Assembly (NCBI GenBank): GCA_036346395.1
Contig: CM070599.1
Coordinates: forward strand, 12,019,232-12,083,231
From: Hsuehochloa calcarea
Taxonomy: Eukaryota > Streptophyta > Magnoliopsida > Poales > Poaceae
Length of the DNA stretch: 64,000 nt
Direction: 5' to 3'
Made by a program: the position numbers and the translations under genes. Each line of letters opens with the position of its first letter. Positions within the stretch are counted from its first letter, which is position 1. The notes under the pieces are model-generated. The model ran no database searches. It was not told where the DNA came from and was given only the letters and a program-made list of their open reading frames with translations. Below, in pieces: positions 22,988 through 34,373 of the stretch.

Positions 22988-24898
22988 TGTAGGACCGTAA
23001 AGGCGACTAAAGGGGGGTGAATAGGCGCTTTCTCGATTTTTCGTCTTAATCAAATTCAACACGAACTTTTCTCCTTTAGCTATGAAAGCTAAGAAGATCA
23101 GTATACGCACAAAGGAAGCCTTGTGCTGAATCCGATTACCCCCTTAACCACAAGACCCAAACAAAAGGGAAACGAACTCAGGAGATCGGTCTGAGTACTG
23201 GAGGTCAGACCGGCGGTTGACTGGCGGTCGGACCGGCGGTTGACGAACGGTCGGACCGACGGCTGACTGGCGGTCGGACCGTTGGGAATCGGTTCAACCG
23301 GTAGCTATCGGGCGGTCTGAAAAGCAGGTGGTCGGACCACCGTTCCTAAATCGGTCGGACCGATTTAGTCCAGTACCAAAACACAATGCCCAAATCCAAA
23401 ACGAAATTTTGTCCAACTTTTGATTCAACCAATGAAACTTGACCAAATTTGGAGCACACCTCCCTAAGGATATCTGAGTCCTATTTCTAGCGACGATCGT
23501 TCATATCCACTTCAAATAAACGATCGCTTTTGGTTTTACCAAAGAAGTGTTCCAAAACCTAGAAATATAAAAATCTTGATTCAAGACTTGCTTGTGAGGG
23601 GTTGAAGATCTAGATGATTCTAGGAGTATCCCCACACATCAAAACAAGATAAAATTGGTCAAGAGAACAAGCACAAACACTTGAATCAAGAAAGCACCAA
23701 AATCATCAAAAAGAAGAACACAAAAGAGACAACCAATCTCTTAAGCAAGCAACACAAGATTGATTAATTCAACAAGTTGCTTACAAAGCCACTCCCTCAA
23801 GGAGGACAAGAGCTCAATCCAAGAGCACACTCCAATCTCCTCTCCTGTCCTAACCCTAACCCTAGAAAATGGATGATGCAAATGAGGGCATGAGTGCTTG
23901 GGGGGTTTTCCTCTCCCCTTTCTATTTATAGGAGTGGCCTAGGGTTTCCACTAATGGGCTCCCATGAAGGCCCACACACACATGGGACCCACTCACACAT
24001 CTGTTGAAGCAATCGCCTGCTTCACCATGTGTAGGTTGATCAACGGCTCTCAACACGTCGCCAAGTCTCTCCCGTCCGAATCCCATCGGAACCTCCCGGA
24101 GACTTGCACCGACTTCCGCACCGCCTGATCCAACCAGCTGCAACGAACTGCCCGTTCGATCCATCTTGCCCTTTCTGCACCATGCTTGAGTCACACGACC
24201 TCACCCGGCATCCATGATCGTTCTGGACCTCAGCTCTCCAAGCGTAGTCCCGATCCACCTCACCGTTGACGTCGTTGACCTGCAAGCCACCTGCACAGCA
24301 ATAGACAAACAAATCGTCTCCGGGAACAAGTTCTTCACAACTTGACCCGCGTCAGTTCAACAATGCAATATGCAACAATAAAGCATTGAAATGCATACAA
24401 TAACCACAATCAAATCACAACAATGCCAACAAGGCTAACCTCCAAGTGATTGGCGGTCTGACCGCCCCACATGGCCGGCCCGACCGATTTCAGGTCGGTC
24501 GGACCGCTGCAACAACGGCGGTCGGACCGCCCGAAAAGACTTAGCCAAATTTCCATCTTGAAAATCCGAAACCTTCTGGAATTTTCAAATGAATAGAACT
24601 TTCGACTGGGAGCTCCAAAAATTATGTGACCACATTCAGGAGACTCCCCTCACTTGCCTACACATCCTATTTTTGGCTCAGCTCCAAAAACCACTTTGAA
24701 CCAAGACCCGTCGGACCGGCCATCACTACCGGTCGGACCACCCCACGGGCGGTCTGACCGCCCATGTCACCGGTCAGACCGCCTGTGGTCTGACAGAACT
24801 GAAGCAACCCCGAAAATACGAGAAATTGCAAACCAACAATGTTATTGCCAATTGACTCATCATCCTAACATCATGCACATATCCTCACAATATTCACA
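22988..24898 (-). repeat. Copia 3' LTR
   Basis: On the minus strand it starts TGTGAATATTGTGAGG and ends GTCCTACA. It is about 1.91 kb and closely similar to the LTR at 31480-33370. Many of the visible differences are C/T or G/A, often at CpG. It holds clusters of the palindrome cggtcggaccg and variants (about 23200-23370 and 24450-24790). Confidence 0.95.
23922..23932 (-). promoter_or_regulatory. TATA-like motif in copia 3' LTR
   Basis: ctatttatagg on the plus strand reads CCTATAAATAG on the minus strand. The same motif is present in the 5' LTR. Confidence 0.6.
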
Positions 24899-24912
24899 AT
24901 CTCCCCTTGATG
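24899..24912 (-). other. Copia polypurine tract
   Basis: Read on the minus strand, CAAGGGGAGAT ends immediately before the TG of the 3' LTR. Confidence 0.85.
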
Positions 24913-25527
24913 AACACATTGGCAATTTCCCAGAAAATGTAGTTTTAAGGTTTGAAAAGTAAAAAATTCGCCGTTTCCGCATAAAGGCGCAACTTGGTCC
25001 ATAAGCAAGAAAAAGCCTAGGAAATGACCAAGCTGGCTTCAGGATAGTATAAGCAAGTGAGATAAGGCAATGAAAGCACAAAAGGATTCAAATTCCAGAA
25101 AGTAGCCAAAAATCTCACTTAGGTCCATGTGAAAGACAAATGTTCTATTTGACCTTTGATCATTGTGAGTCTTCTTCAATTGCAATTAAAATCAGAAAAA
25201 GGCAATAAAACCAAGAGACTCAACTCACTATAATCACAAATTTTCAGAAGATTCATATTTAATTTTTTTTATGAATGAAGTTCTTTTATATGAAACCAAA
25301 AGCTCCAAAACAATATTTTTCTTCTCAATCTTTCTCCCCCTTTGACAATGAATTCATCAAGATGCATGGGAAAAGATAGAGTATGAAGGAATAACAAGGT
25401 ATAGAGTATGAAATCAAGCCATACAAGGATAATAAACAAAGCTCCACAAGTTTTATTATACACTGTAAGACATTTGAAATGAAAAATGCATTATGATACA
25501 CTGAATGCAAAAGAAGCAACTTCCCCC
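24913..25527 (-). other. Copia 3' untranslated region
   Basis: AT-rich sequence between the RNase H end and the purine tract. No domain recognised in any frame. Confidence 0.6.
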
Positions 25528-25965
25528 TCAAAACAGCCCAATAGGACTAATAACCCCTAACTCTCCCCTCAAAGTAGCAAAACGAGAAGAATCAAGCGCT
25601 TTAGTGAAAATATCTGCAAGACGTTGCTCTGACTCTACAAAGTGAAGCACAACATCACCCTTCTCAACATGGTCTCTAAGAAAATGATATCGAATATCAA
25701 TGTGTTTAGTCCTGGAATGTTGCACTGGGTTTTTGGCAATATTTATGGCAGAAGTGTTGTCACAGAAAAGAGGAACACTTCTCAAGGATAACCCATAGTC
25801 CTGCAGCGTGGATAAAATCCAGAGAACCTGAGAGCAACCACTGGCTGTAGCTACATACTCGGTCTCCGCTGTGGACTGTGCAACAGAAGATTGTTTTCTA
25901 GAATACCAAGAAATAAGGGATGTGCCCAAGAAATGACAAGTGCCAGAAATACTCTTCCTATCCAC
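25528..25965 (-). pseudogene. Copia RNase H domain
   Basis: The 145-residue frame has the copia RNase H signature: SWYSRKQSSVAQSTAETEYVA near residues 19-39, then LFCDNTSAINIAKNPVQHSRTKHIDI, and ADIFTKALDS near the end. It is in the same frame as the reverse transcriptase upstream, separated by stop codons at 26053-26055 (TAA) and 25999-26001 (TGA). RNase H degrades the RNA strand of the RNA-DNA hybrid. In the sequence just upstream, the usual D-x-D of this region is N-x-N (SNANFAG), two G-to-A type changes. Confidence 0.93.
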
Positions 25966-26052
25966 TCTACACCCCGCAAAATTAGCATTAGAAAATGCTC
26001 AAATTGAGAGAGCAGAAGAAAAAGAATACCAGAGTCCAAAGTCAAGAGTATC

Positions 26053-27012
26053 TTAAAGATACCTGAATATACGACGTACTGTTTGACTATGAGAAGCACG
26101 AGGGGAAGCCTGAAAGCGAGCGCACAGACATACTGCAAATTGTATGTCCGACCTCGACGCTGTGAGATAGAGGAGGGAGCCAATCATGCTGCGGTACTCT
26201 TTCTGATCCACGGGCTCTCCATCCTCATCAGGGTCCAATACGGTGGTTGTAGCAATGGGAGTAGACATTGGCCTACTGCTTCCCATATTGAAGCGCCGAA
26301 GAAGGTCCTTTGTATACTTACTCTGATGAACGAAGGTGTCTTCTTTCAGTTGCTTGACTTGAAGACCAAGGAAGAATGTCCACTCTCCCATCATGCTCAT
26401 CTCGAACTCACTGCTCATAGAATCTGAAAATCTGGACACCAAAGCATGAGAAGAACCACCGAATATAATATCATCCACATAAATCTGAACCAACAAAAAG
26501 TCACTGCCATGCCTGAGAGTGAACAAGGTTTTATCAATCATTCCCATTTTGAAATCATTTTCAAGCAAAAAGCTCTTAAGCCTATCATACCAAGCTCGAT
26601 GAGCTTGCTTCAAACCATACAAGGCTTTAGAGAGTTTAAAAACATGGTTTGGGAATTTATGATTTTCAAAACCAGGTGGTTCTTTGACGAAGACCTCTTC
26701 TTCTATGAAACCATTCAAGAAAGCACTTTTAACATCCATTTGAAAAAGCTTGAAACCTTTGGATGTTGCAAATGCTAATAAAATACGAATGGCTTCCAAT
26801 CTAGCTACAGGACCAAAGGTCTCTTCAAAATCTAAACCCTCCACCTGGGAATAACCTTGAGCTACAAGTCTAGCCTTATAGCGAACAACCAACCCATCCT
26901 CACTTTGCTTATTTTTAAAAATCCATTTTGTTCCAATAACATGAGAATCAGAAGGACGCTCAACTAAGGTCCAGACTTTGTTTCTTTCAAAATTTTCAAG
27001 CTCTTCATGCAT
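26053..27012 (-). pseudogene. Copia reverse transcriptase
   Basis: This 320-residue frame carries the copia reverse transcriptase. VWTLVERP is at residues 13-20, ARLVAQGYSQ at 47-56, QMDVKSAFLNG at 91-101 (first catalytic Asp), KALYGLKQAHRAWYD at 129-143, and the catalytic YVDD at 178-181. It ends at a TAA inside the domain that links to RNase H. Upstream, one single-base frameshift near 27045-27055 separates it from the integrase frame. The catalytic residues are intact, but the protein could not be made as one piece. Confidence 0.95.
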
Positions 27013-27119
27013 GGCATTGACCCAAGAGGCATCAGATAAAGCATGGTAATATCTCGGGGTTCAAAAGAAGCGACAAAAGTAGAATGTGCATGAGAATCAG
27101 GAGAAATAAACCTGGAGCG

Positions 27120-28046
27120 AGTGACTCACTCTTGAAGATCCCCAATCATCTGCTCAGGTGGATGTTATCGCTGAATGTGAAGAGGTGCTCCTGGTGCAGA
27201 AGTGGCCTCTACCCCATGAGATGTGGAGGTAGGAACAGAGCCACTCAAGTCGTCGGCGAGGATAGGAGGAGGCTGATCAGCTGAAACTGGAGTAGTAGTA
27301 GCAGGCTCTCCACCCCTCTCAGAAGTAACTGGAGGATGGATTGGGTCCTCATCCTCAGAGTCATCATCGACGAAGATGCTTCCTTGAATTTCAGGAACCT
27401 GTGTACCTGTAGCATCGGGTCTAGTACCAGGACTAGCCTCATCAAAAGTGGCTTCGCAAGTCTCAACAATTTTGTTAGTGTCAGTATTAAAAACACGATA
27501 GCCACGAGAATGAGCAGGATATCCAAGAAATATGCCATCAAAACATCTAGACTCAAATTTATCAAGGTTGCCATGTTTAAGAATGAAGCTCTTGCAACCA
27601 AAAATCTTGAAATGAGAGACTTTGGGAGAATGACCAAATTTTAGCTCATAAGAGGTCTTCCCAATCACAGATCTCAAGAAGACCCTATTGGAGATATAAC
27701 AAGCAGTAGAAATCGCCTCAGCCCAAAATCACCTAGGAGTAGAATGCTCATCTAGCATGGTCCGAGCCATCTCTACAAGGGTCCTGTTCTTCCTCTCTAC
27801 AACACCATTCTGCTGGGGAACTCTTGGAGAAGAAAACTGATACTCAATTCCCCTATCAGTGCAGAAGGTAGAAAAAGAAGAATTCTTGAATATTGTCCCA
27901 TTGTCACTCCTAATGGCTCTCAAGGCTCCAGGAATATCAACAGCAAGTCTAAGGACCAATTCTCTAAAGAAGCCAAATACCTCGTCCTTAGAAGCGAGAA
28001 AATAAACACATGAATACCTGGAGAAATCATCCACAACCACCACCAC
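27120..28046 (-). pseudogene. Copia integrase core and C-terminal region
   Basis: The frame 28046-27729 shows the catalytic core: VVVDDFSRYSCVYFL, the second Asp in IRSDNGTIFKN, and PQQNGVVERKNRTLVEMART with the catalytic Glu. After a TGA (27729-27731) the same frame continues 27677-27165 with SVIGKTSYELKFGHSP, FGCKSF, and FDGIFLGYPAHSRGYRVFN. A TAA at 27165-27167 and a TGA at 27126-27128 then interrupt HPPEQMIGDL...VTRSR. Integrase inserts the cDNA into host DNA. The usual Glu after the second Asp motif (NGTEF in relatives) is Ile here. Confidence 0.94.
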
Positions 28047-28097
28047 ATACCATTTCCCACCAGCTGACTGAACTCTAAAAGGACCAACAGTGTCTAA

Positions 28098-28706
28098 CTA
28101 CAGAAGCTGTCCTGGTCCATCAGTCATTACCAAAGTAAGAGGTGGGTGGGAAGCAGACACCATCTTACCATGTCTACAGGGCGAGCACACAAGATCTCTA
28201 ACAGTCTTCAGCCTAGGCAAACCTCTAATCAAATCCTTGCAACTGACTCTAGTCAAGTGGTCAAAATCTATATGCCCAAGTCTACGATGCCACAAGACAA
28301 GATCAAGAGAATCAGAGGCTACAAGACACCTAGGACTGGAAGCTGAAGAAATACTAAAATTTGCACAAAAGATCTTCTCAAATCTGGAGATCTCAAAGAC
28401 AAGCTCACCCGAGGAATCTAGAACTCTACATTCACCACTTTTAAACCTCACTTCTAAACCCTCATCAAACAGTTGAGAAATAGATAGAAGATTATACCTC
28501 AGCTTACTTACCAAAGCGACGTCTTTAAGCATGAACTTGTTGTTGACGCGCACAGTACCCTTTGCAGTCACGGTCCCGGTAGAAGCATCCCCAAATGTAA
28601 TCAATTCGTTGCCGGATGCACGTGTGAGGGAGGAGAACCATCTCGAGTCTCCGGTCATATGTCGAGAACACCCGGAGTCAACAAGCCATATGTCCTCCTT
28701 CCTCAC
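28098..28706 (-). pseudogene. Copia protease and pre-integrase domain
   Basis: WLVDSGCSRHMTGDSRWF at residues 7-24 is the copia aspartic protease motif (D-S-G). After it come LKDVALVSKLRYNLLSISQL and the zinc-binding pre-integrase region with HRRLGHIDFDHL and LVCSPCRHGKM. It is in the same frame as the segments on both sides. A TAG at 28716-28718 separates it from gag-side sequence and a TAG at 28098-28100 from the integrase core. Confidence 0.94.
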
Positions 28707-28715
28707 ACGACGGAC

Positions 28716-29678
28716 CTAAAAAGCACAATCAGAAAACATACGTGCCTCAGTACTGGGGTTAGTGATAAATGATCTAGGAATCCAGTACTGAGAAGCACGA
28801 TGCCTGGGAACAGCAGTAGAAGCAGCAGAAAATTGATCAGGAACAAAATCATAAGGATGCACATGAGAACCACCTAGACCTCTCCGAAACAATCTACCAA
28901 AAGATCGATACTCCCCCTGTCTAGGTGCTACCTGTGGTCTCTCCTCACGAAATCCTAAACCAAAATGCTGCCTAGACCCACCAAAAGAGTCTACAAAGTT
29001 CTCTACAAATCTAGGCCTATGTGTGGTACGATAAACAGGCTGCCTAGCTCTATAGACTACAACTGGAGAAGGGACTCCTCTAATGGATCTCAAGGTGCTC
29101 ATCCTTTCTTTTCTCTCAATATTTGCTCTCCGGAAGCAGAACTCAACAGTGTGGCCTTCTTTCTTGCAGAAAGTGCAATGGTACTTAACCTTTTGAGGGG
29201 TCTGTACTGAAGAAGTAGAAGCACCTTTCTTGCCAGAAAGAGTTTGAGCAAAACCCGCGGATTTGAAAACAACCTTGGATGGCTTAGGAAGTTCTAGCTC
29301 AAACAGACCACTCTTCACAGCTCTTGCAATCTTAGGTGGGTGATTCTTGGAATGCTCTAAGGGATTGAAACCTAGGCCACTATTTTTCACACTCACCTTG
29401 GATTGATCAAGAATCATGTTGAGTTTCTTTTTCCCACTAGAAAACTTCTCAAGAGTCACTTTGAGGTAATCATTCTCTTTAGTTAAAACCTCACATCTAG
29501 TGCACTTTCTAGACTTGATTGCCTCATCACGTTTATTCTTAAGAAGAGCTACTTCCACTTTAAAGGCCTCACAAGACACACAATAGGATTCCTTAATCCT
29601 ATTCAACTGCTCCTTAAACTTGACTCTAAAAGCCTCTTGTATCTTACCAATAATAGTTTCAACTTCAGCATGCAACAT
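28716..29678 (-). pseudogene. Copia gag-pol linker with second zinc knuckle
   Basis: The 320-residue segment begins in a coiled-coil region with CVSC (33-36) and CTRC (59-62). It then has a basic stretch and a second CCHC knuckle, CTFCKKEGHTVEFC, near residue 170. The remainder is rich in Arg, Gly and aromatic residues. It lies in the gag-pol frame just before the protease and is bounded by TAG codons at 29703-29705 and 28716-28718. The role is unknown; a zinc knuckle suggests nucleic-acid binding. Confidence 0.8.
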
Positions 29679-29702
29679 ACAAGAGGAAGAATCAATAACT
29701 TT

Positions 29703-30212
29703 CTAGGAAGCAGTAAGAGACATGGATTTTTCAATTTTAGCTTTTTCTTCAAGAGTCTTGTTTAAAGCTTCAATCTCAATTATAAGCTTAGGACAATTTT
29801 CACAAGAGGCAGCTCTAGAGTAAACAACTATTTCAGGCATCTCTTGCATTTTAATCCTATTATTCTTACAATGAGAGCAGGTGTGACTAGCATCAAATTT
29901 TTGCAATTCTTTCAAGGAGCTATCCAATTTTAATTTAAGCAAAGCACAGTTAGAGCAAGTTAAAGGAATAGCATCTAAAGCAGTCACATCAAGAGAAATG
30001 GCCTCCATGCAAGCAGAACTAGACTTGAGAGATTCTAGTTCATCAAGAGCATCTTTCAGTTGATTTACAACAGAGGAATGAGTAGATTTTAAGCTTGTCA
30101 ACTCATCAAGCAAGCTAGAGCATGAAGCACAAATATCGTCAGGATTAATATATTTGAGCCTAACAACTTCTAGGTTCAAATTATCAATCATAATATTCTG
30201 TTTCTTAATCAT
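29703..30212 (-). pseudogene. Copia CxxC-rich coiled-coil region
   Basis: The segment of 169 codons is rich in Leu, Lys, Glu and Ser with heptad-like spacing, suggesting coiled coil. It carries four CxxC pairs: CASC (28-31), CSNC (86-89), CSHC (112-115) and CENC (137-140), spaced 26-58 residues apart. Two more follow after a stop codon. It is in frame with gag, from which a TAA at 30213-30215 divides it. Extended gag regions with coiled coils are described in Sireviruses; the regular CxxC pairs could bind metal, which is inference. Confidence 0.8.
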
Positions 30213-31424
30213 TTATGCTTGCTTATGCAATTTCTGTTCAGCAAGCACCAAAGCCCTTTTCATGTCAGCAATTGAAGGGCATACCTCATCGGGATCACTA
30301 AAAGGATCCTCGTCGTTGGAGGAGTCGCTGTCGTGGCTGTTCTTGGCCATGAAACACATGCCTGTTAAATCATGAGCCTTCTTCTTGCCACGGGAGTCAC
30401 TCTCTTCGTCCTCCGTTTTCGAGTCCACATCGCTCATGTTCACATTTTCTAGAGCGGCAAGGACCCGGCTGACAAACTTGCGATAGTTTGTCTTCTTGGG
30501 TTTTGCATCCCTCTCTTGGGGATGTCTTCGTGTCTCCTTCCCCTCCTTGCCCTTTAGCTTGGGGCATCTGGAATGAATGTGGTTTGGCTCACCACATTCG
30601 AAGCATGTGATAGATCCACTTCTCCTCCTATTCCTCACCTTGTTGTAAGCTCTCGTGAATTTGGTGGATAGGAGGGCTAAATCATCCTCGGGTAGTTTCT
30701 CAAGTTGCTCATCGCTCAAACAATGCAAGACAGATAAAGAAAACCCAGATGAGCTACAATCCAAAGAATCAGCAGAACTACCCTTGGATTTGTCAACCAC
30801 TAATGCCATCGACTCTGTCTTGGGGAGACGCGAGATAAAATCAATCTCATGCGTCTTCAACCTCGAGTATAGCTTATCCATGGTAAGCTCACTCATGATA
30901 GTGTTGTCATTGATGGAAGTGATCTTCATTCCCCAGACCTTCACATCAAGAGCACCCAAAAACCGGCGTGCATTTTCTGACTCAGAGAAGACCAAGTCAA
31001 CAGCGCGGAGATCATGAAGAATCTTAGAAAATCTTCCCCACAGCTCGTCTAAGGACTCACCAGGCCTTTGCTCGATCTTAGAGTATACTTTCTTCAGCTG
31101 GTTCTGTCTCACTTCCTTGATCGCAGTGGACCCCTCGTGATAATCGCAAAGAGTCCGCCAGATCTCATGAGCAGACTGCAAATGAGCAACACGCTCAAAC
31201 TCAGATCGACTAAGGCCTTGGATCAAAAAGTTTCGAGCCTTGTTGTGGGCCTCCACATCTGGAGTGATCATATCGTCATCGGCTGGCACGACATAAGGGT
31301 TTTTTACCTTAAGCCAAATAGTGTGCCCTTGAGCCTCGATATATGCCTGCATTCGGGCCTTCCAATATGCAAAATCAACTCCATCAAAAATATGTGGCTT
31401 GGTTGAGTACTTGTCAGTCGCCAT
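30213..31424 (-). pseudogene. Copia gag (capsid and nucleocapsid)
   Basis: A 403-residue frame starts with ATG 56 bp inside the 5' LTR boundary. The N-terminal half is a UBN2-type gag domain (FDGVDFAYWKARMQAYIEA near 14-32, EIWRTLCDYHEGS near 88, KKVYSKIEQRPGESLDELW). A CCHC knuckle, CFECGEPNHIHSRC, lies near residue 275. An acidic Ser/Asp-rich tail follows. The frame ends at a TAA, but similar coiled-coil sequence continues in the same frame, so the TAA may be a mutation rather than the true end. Gag packages the element RNA into particles. Confidence 0.93.
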
Positions 31425-31462
31425 GGCTCCAAAGACCGGTTAAGATCTATGAGAAGAGCTAA

Positions 31463-31479
31463 CCGGCTCTGATACCACT
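31463..31479 (-). other. Copia primer binding site
   Basis: Two bases after the 5' LTR on the minus strand, TGGTATCAGAGCCGG is complementary to the 3' end of initiator methionine tRNA, the usual primer for plant copia elements. Confidence 0.95.
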
Positions 31480-33370
31480 TGTAGGACTGTAAAGGCGACT
31501 AAGAGGGGGGGTGAATTGGCGCTTTCTCAATTTTTTGTCTTAATCAAATTCAACACGAACTTTTCTCATTTAGCTATGAAAGCTAAGAAGATCAGTACAC
31601 GCACAGAGGAAGCCTTGTGCTGAATCTGATTACCCCCTTAACCACAAGACCCAAACAAAAGGGAAACGAACTCAGGAGATCGGTCTGAGTACTAGAGGTC
31701 AGACCGGCGGTTGACTGGCGGTCGGACCGGTGGTTGACGAACGGTCGGACCGACGGCTGACTGGCGGTCGGACTGTTGGGAATCGGTTCGACCGGCAGCT
31801 ATCGGGCGGTCTGAAAAGCGGGCGGTCGGACCGCCGTTTCTAAATCGATCGGACCGATTTAGTCCAGTACCAAAACACAATACCCAAATCCAAAACGAAA
31901 TTTGGTCCAACTTTTGATTCAACCAATGAAACTTGACCAAATTTGGAGCACACCTCCCTGAGGATATCTGAGTCCTATTTCTAGCGACGATAGTTCAAAT
32001 CCACTTCAAATAAACGATCTCTTTAGGTTTTACCAAATAAGTGTTCCAAAACCTAGAAATATGAAAATCTTGATTCAAAACTTGCTTGTGAGCGGTTGAA
32101 GATCTAGATGATTCTATGAGTATCCCCACACATCAAAACAAGATAAAATTGGTCAAGAGACCAAGCACAAACACTTGAATCAAGGAAGCACCAAAATCAT
32201 CAAAAAGGAGAAGAACACAAAAGAGACAACCAATCTCTTAGGCAAGCAACACAAGATTGATTGATTCAACAAGTTGCTTACAAAGCCACTCCCTCAAGGA
32301 GGACAAGAGCTCAATCCAAGAGCACACTCCAATCTCCTCTCCTCTCCTAACCCTAACCCTAGAAAATGGATGATGCAAATGAGGGCATGAGTGCTTGGGG
32401 GTTTTTCCTCTCCCCCTTTCTATTTATAGGAGAGGCCTAGGGTTTTCACTAATGGGCTCCCATGAAGGCCCACACACACATGGGACCCACTCACACATCT
32501 GTTGAAGCAATCGCCTGCTTCACCGCGTGTAGGTTGATCAGTGGCTCTCAACACGTCGCCAAGTCTCTCCCGTCCGAATCCCATCGGAACCTCCCAGAGA
32601 CTTGCAACGACTCCGCGACCGCTCGATCCAACCACCGCAACGAACCGCCTGCTCGATCCATCTTGCCCATTCTGCACCATGCTTGAGTCACACGACCTCA
32701 CCCGGCATCCATGATCGTTCTGGACCTCAACTCTCCAAGCGTAGTCCCGATCCACCTCACCGTTGACGTCGTTGACCTGCAAGCCACCTGCACAGCAATA
32801 GACAAACAAATTGTCTCCGGGAACAAGTTCTTCACAACTTGACCCACGTCAGTTCAACAATGCAATATGCAACAATAAAGCATTGAAATGCATACAATAA
32901 CCACAATCAAATCACAACAATGCCAACAAGGCTAACCTCCAAGTGATTGGCGGTCTGACCGCCCCACATTGCCGGTCCGACTGATTTCAGGGCGGTCGGA
33001 CCGCCCGAAAAGACTTAGCCAAATTTCCATCTTGAAAATCCGAAACCTTCTGGAATTTTCAAATGAATAGAACTTTCGACTGGGAGCTCCAAAAATTATG
33101 TGACCACATCCAGGAGACTCCCCTCACTTGCCTACACATCCTATTTTTGGCCCAGCTCCAAAAACCACTTTCAACCAAGACCGGTTGGACCGGCTATCAC
33201 TACCGGTCGGACCACCCCACGGGCGGTCTGACCGCCCATGTCACCGGTCAGACCGCCTGTGGTCTGACAGAACTGAAGCAACCCCAAAAGCGAGAAATTG
33301 CAAACCAACAATGCCATTGCCAATTGACTCGTCATCCTAAGATCATGCACATATCCTCACGATATTCACA
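31480..33370 (-). repeat. Copia 5' LTR
   Basis: About 1.89 kb, starting TGTGAATATCGTGAGG and ending GTCCTACA on the minus strand. It holds the same palindromic cggtcggaccg clusters (about 31690-31860 and 32950-33260). One variant repeat block present in the other LTR near 24500 is missing here. Confidence 0.95.
32420..32430 (-). promoter_or_regulatory. Copia promoter TATA box
   Basis: CCTATAAATAG on the minus strand, in the LTR that would drive transcription of this element, followed by a C/T-rich stretch. It is conserved in both LTRs. Confidence 0.65.
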
Positions 33371-33375
33371 AGTTC

Positions 33376-34368
33376 CGAAGTAAAGGCACCAAGGTTGCTT
33401 CTTCGTGTACTATAGTGGGAAAGAAAGAAACAGGCAAGTACCATAGTGGTAAATTGTGTGTGATCGTTTGTTCATGTTTACTATGTTATGAGTATATTGT
33501 GTTAATCATGGATGCTCGAATGTTATGGATATAAATGGTCGCAAATGCTAGAAGTATGCGTAAGTTTCATTTATGCATGATGATTTAAAGTATTGACCAT
33601 GTGCATCATGATATCATATTGGAGGCATGGTCACGTGGTGACCAAGCATTAATTGAGGTCCCTGTCATGAATATGATGGCCTTTTGGGTCCCCATACTTG
33701 TGGAGTATGGGCTAAGGTCTCTGTGCTAGAAGGCACAGGCATGGGTGTGCATCGACGGATGCACACTCCGCAATACCGGTATATGCAAAAGAGAGAAAGA
33801 AAAGTGTATTTGAACAGTTTGCATCGCATAAGCATGAGACATATTTCTTATTGGGTTTTGTGGATGGATGTTATTAATTACAGTTGCGTTGGCTATTGTC
33901 TTACTATTTGTACTTTGCTGAGTCTTGGACTCACTCTTGCTGATGTTGTGTTTTTAGGTACCTTATTTGCGGACGGCTGGCATGGGAGGGAGTAGGGTTG
34001 CTTTGGTTGCACTCACTACCACACATTCTTTAAAAGATAATTATCATTTAGACCGTACCTTAGTAACAAGCAAACTGCTTAAGGATTAACTTTGGCTATA
34101 CTTGAATGCATTGGTTTATTTGTAATAATATGAGTGGTAAATTTTAATTATGCTTGCTTATGCTTTAGCTGAGTAGATTATTTATGAATGCTTCGATGAA
34201 CTTTGGATGTTGAAATAGTGATAATTTTATAAGCATCTGTTGCAATCTCCTGTAAACTTAGTTATACAAAGGAGGTTCTGCCGAAATTTATTGTAGTGTC
34301 TTAGATTTGTATTTGCTACCTTGTTAATTTAGTAGCATTCCAGGCTCATGTTGGGCTGGGGTGTTACA
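33376..34368 (+). repeat. Element 2, 3' LTR, second segment
   Basis: Resumes the LTR directly after the copia and its agttc duplication (33371-33375). It matches the 5' LTR from about 16537 and ends GGGGTGTTACA at 34368. Confidence 0.93.
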
Positions 34369-34373
34369 TTATT
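34369..34373 (+). other. Element 2 target-site duplication, right copy
   Basis: ttatt, identical to 15453-15457. Confidence 0.95.

Larger units (their letters stand above)
22988..33370 (-). mobile_element. Ty1/copia LTR retrotransposon inserted in element 2
   Basis: Complete in structure: LTRs at 22988-24898 and 31480-33370, a methionine-tRNA primer site, gag-pol in copia order (gag, protease, integrase, reverse transcriptase, RNase H) and a purine tract. Perfect agttc target duplications lie at 22983-22987 and 33371-33375. Transcription would run leftwards. The coding region is one long frame from 31424 to about 27050 interrupted only by stop codons, then one frameshift. The two zinc knuckles with a long coiled-coil region between them recall Sirevirus-type copia lineages, but the assignment is tentative. 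Confidence 0.96.
15458..34368 (+). mobile_element. Element 2: gypsy-type LTR retrotransposon lacking most coding sequence
   Basis: Two LTRs of about 2.07 kb (15458-17526, and 21905-22987 joined to 33376-34368) flank an interior of about 4.4 kb. They start TGTAATACCCC and end GGGGTGTTACA. A perfect 5-bp target duplication (ttatt) flanks the whole element. The interior has a primer binding site at its left and a purine tract at its right, as needed for reverse transcription. Apart from a short remnant of the pol 3' end it has no recognisable coding sequence. It would have to use proteins from a related element. It is inserted in the 5' LTR of element 1 and carries a copia element in its own 3' LTR. 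Confidence 0.92.
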
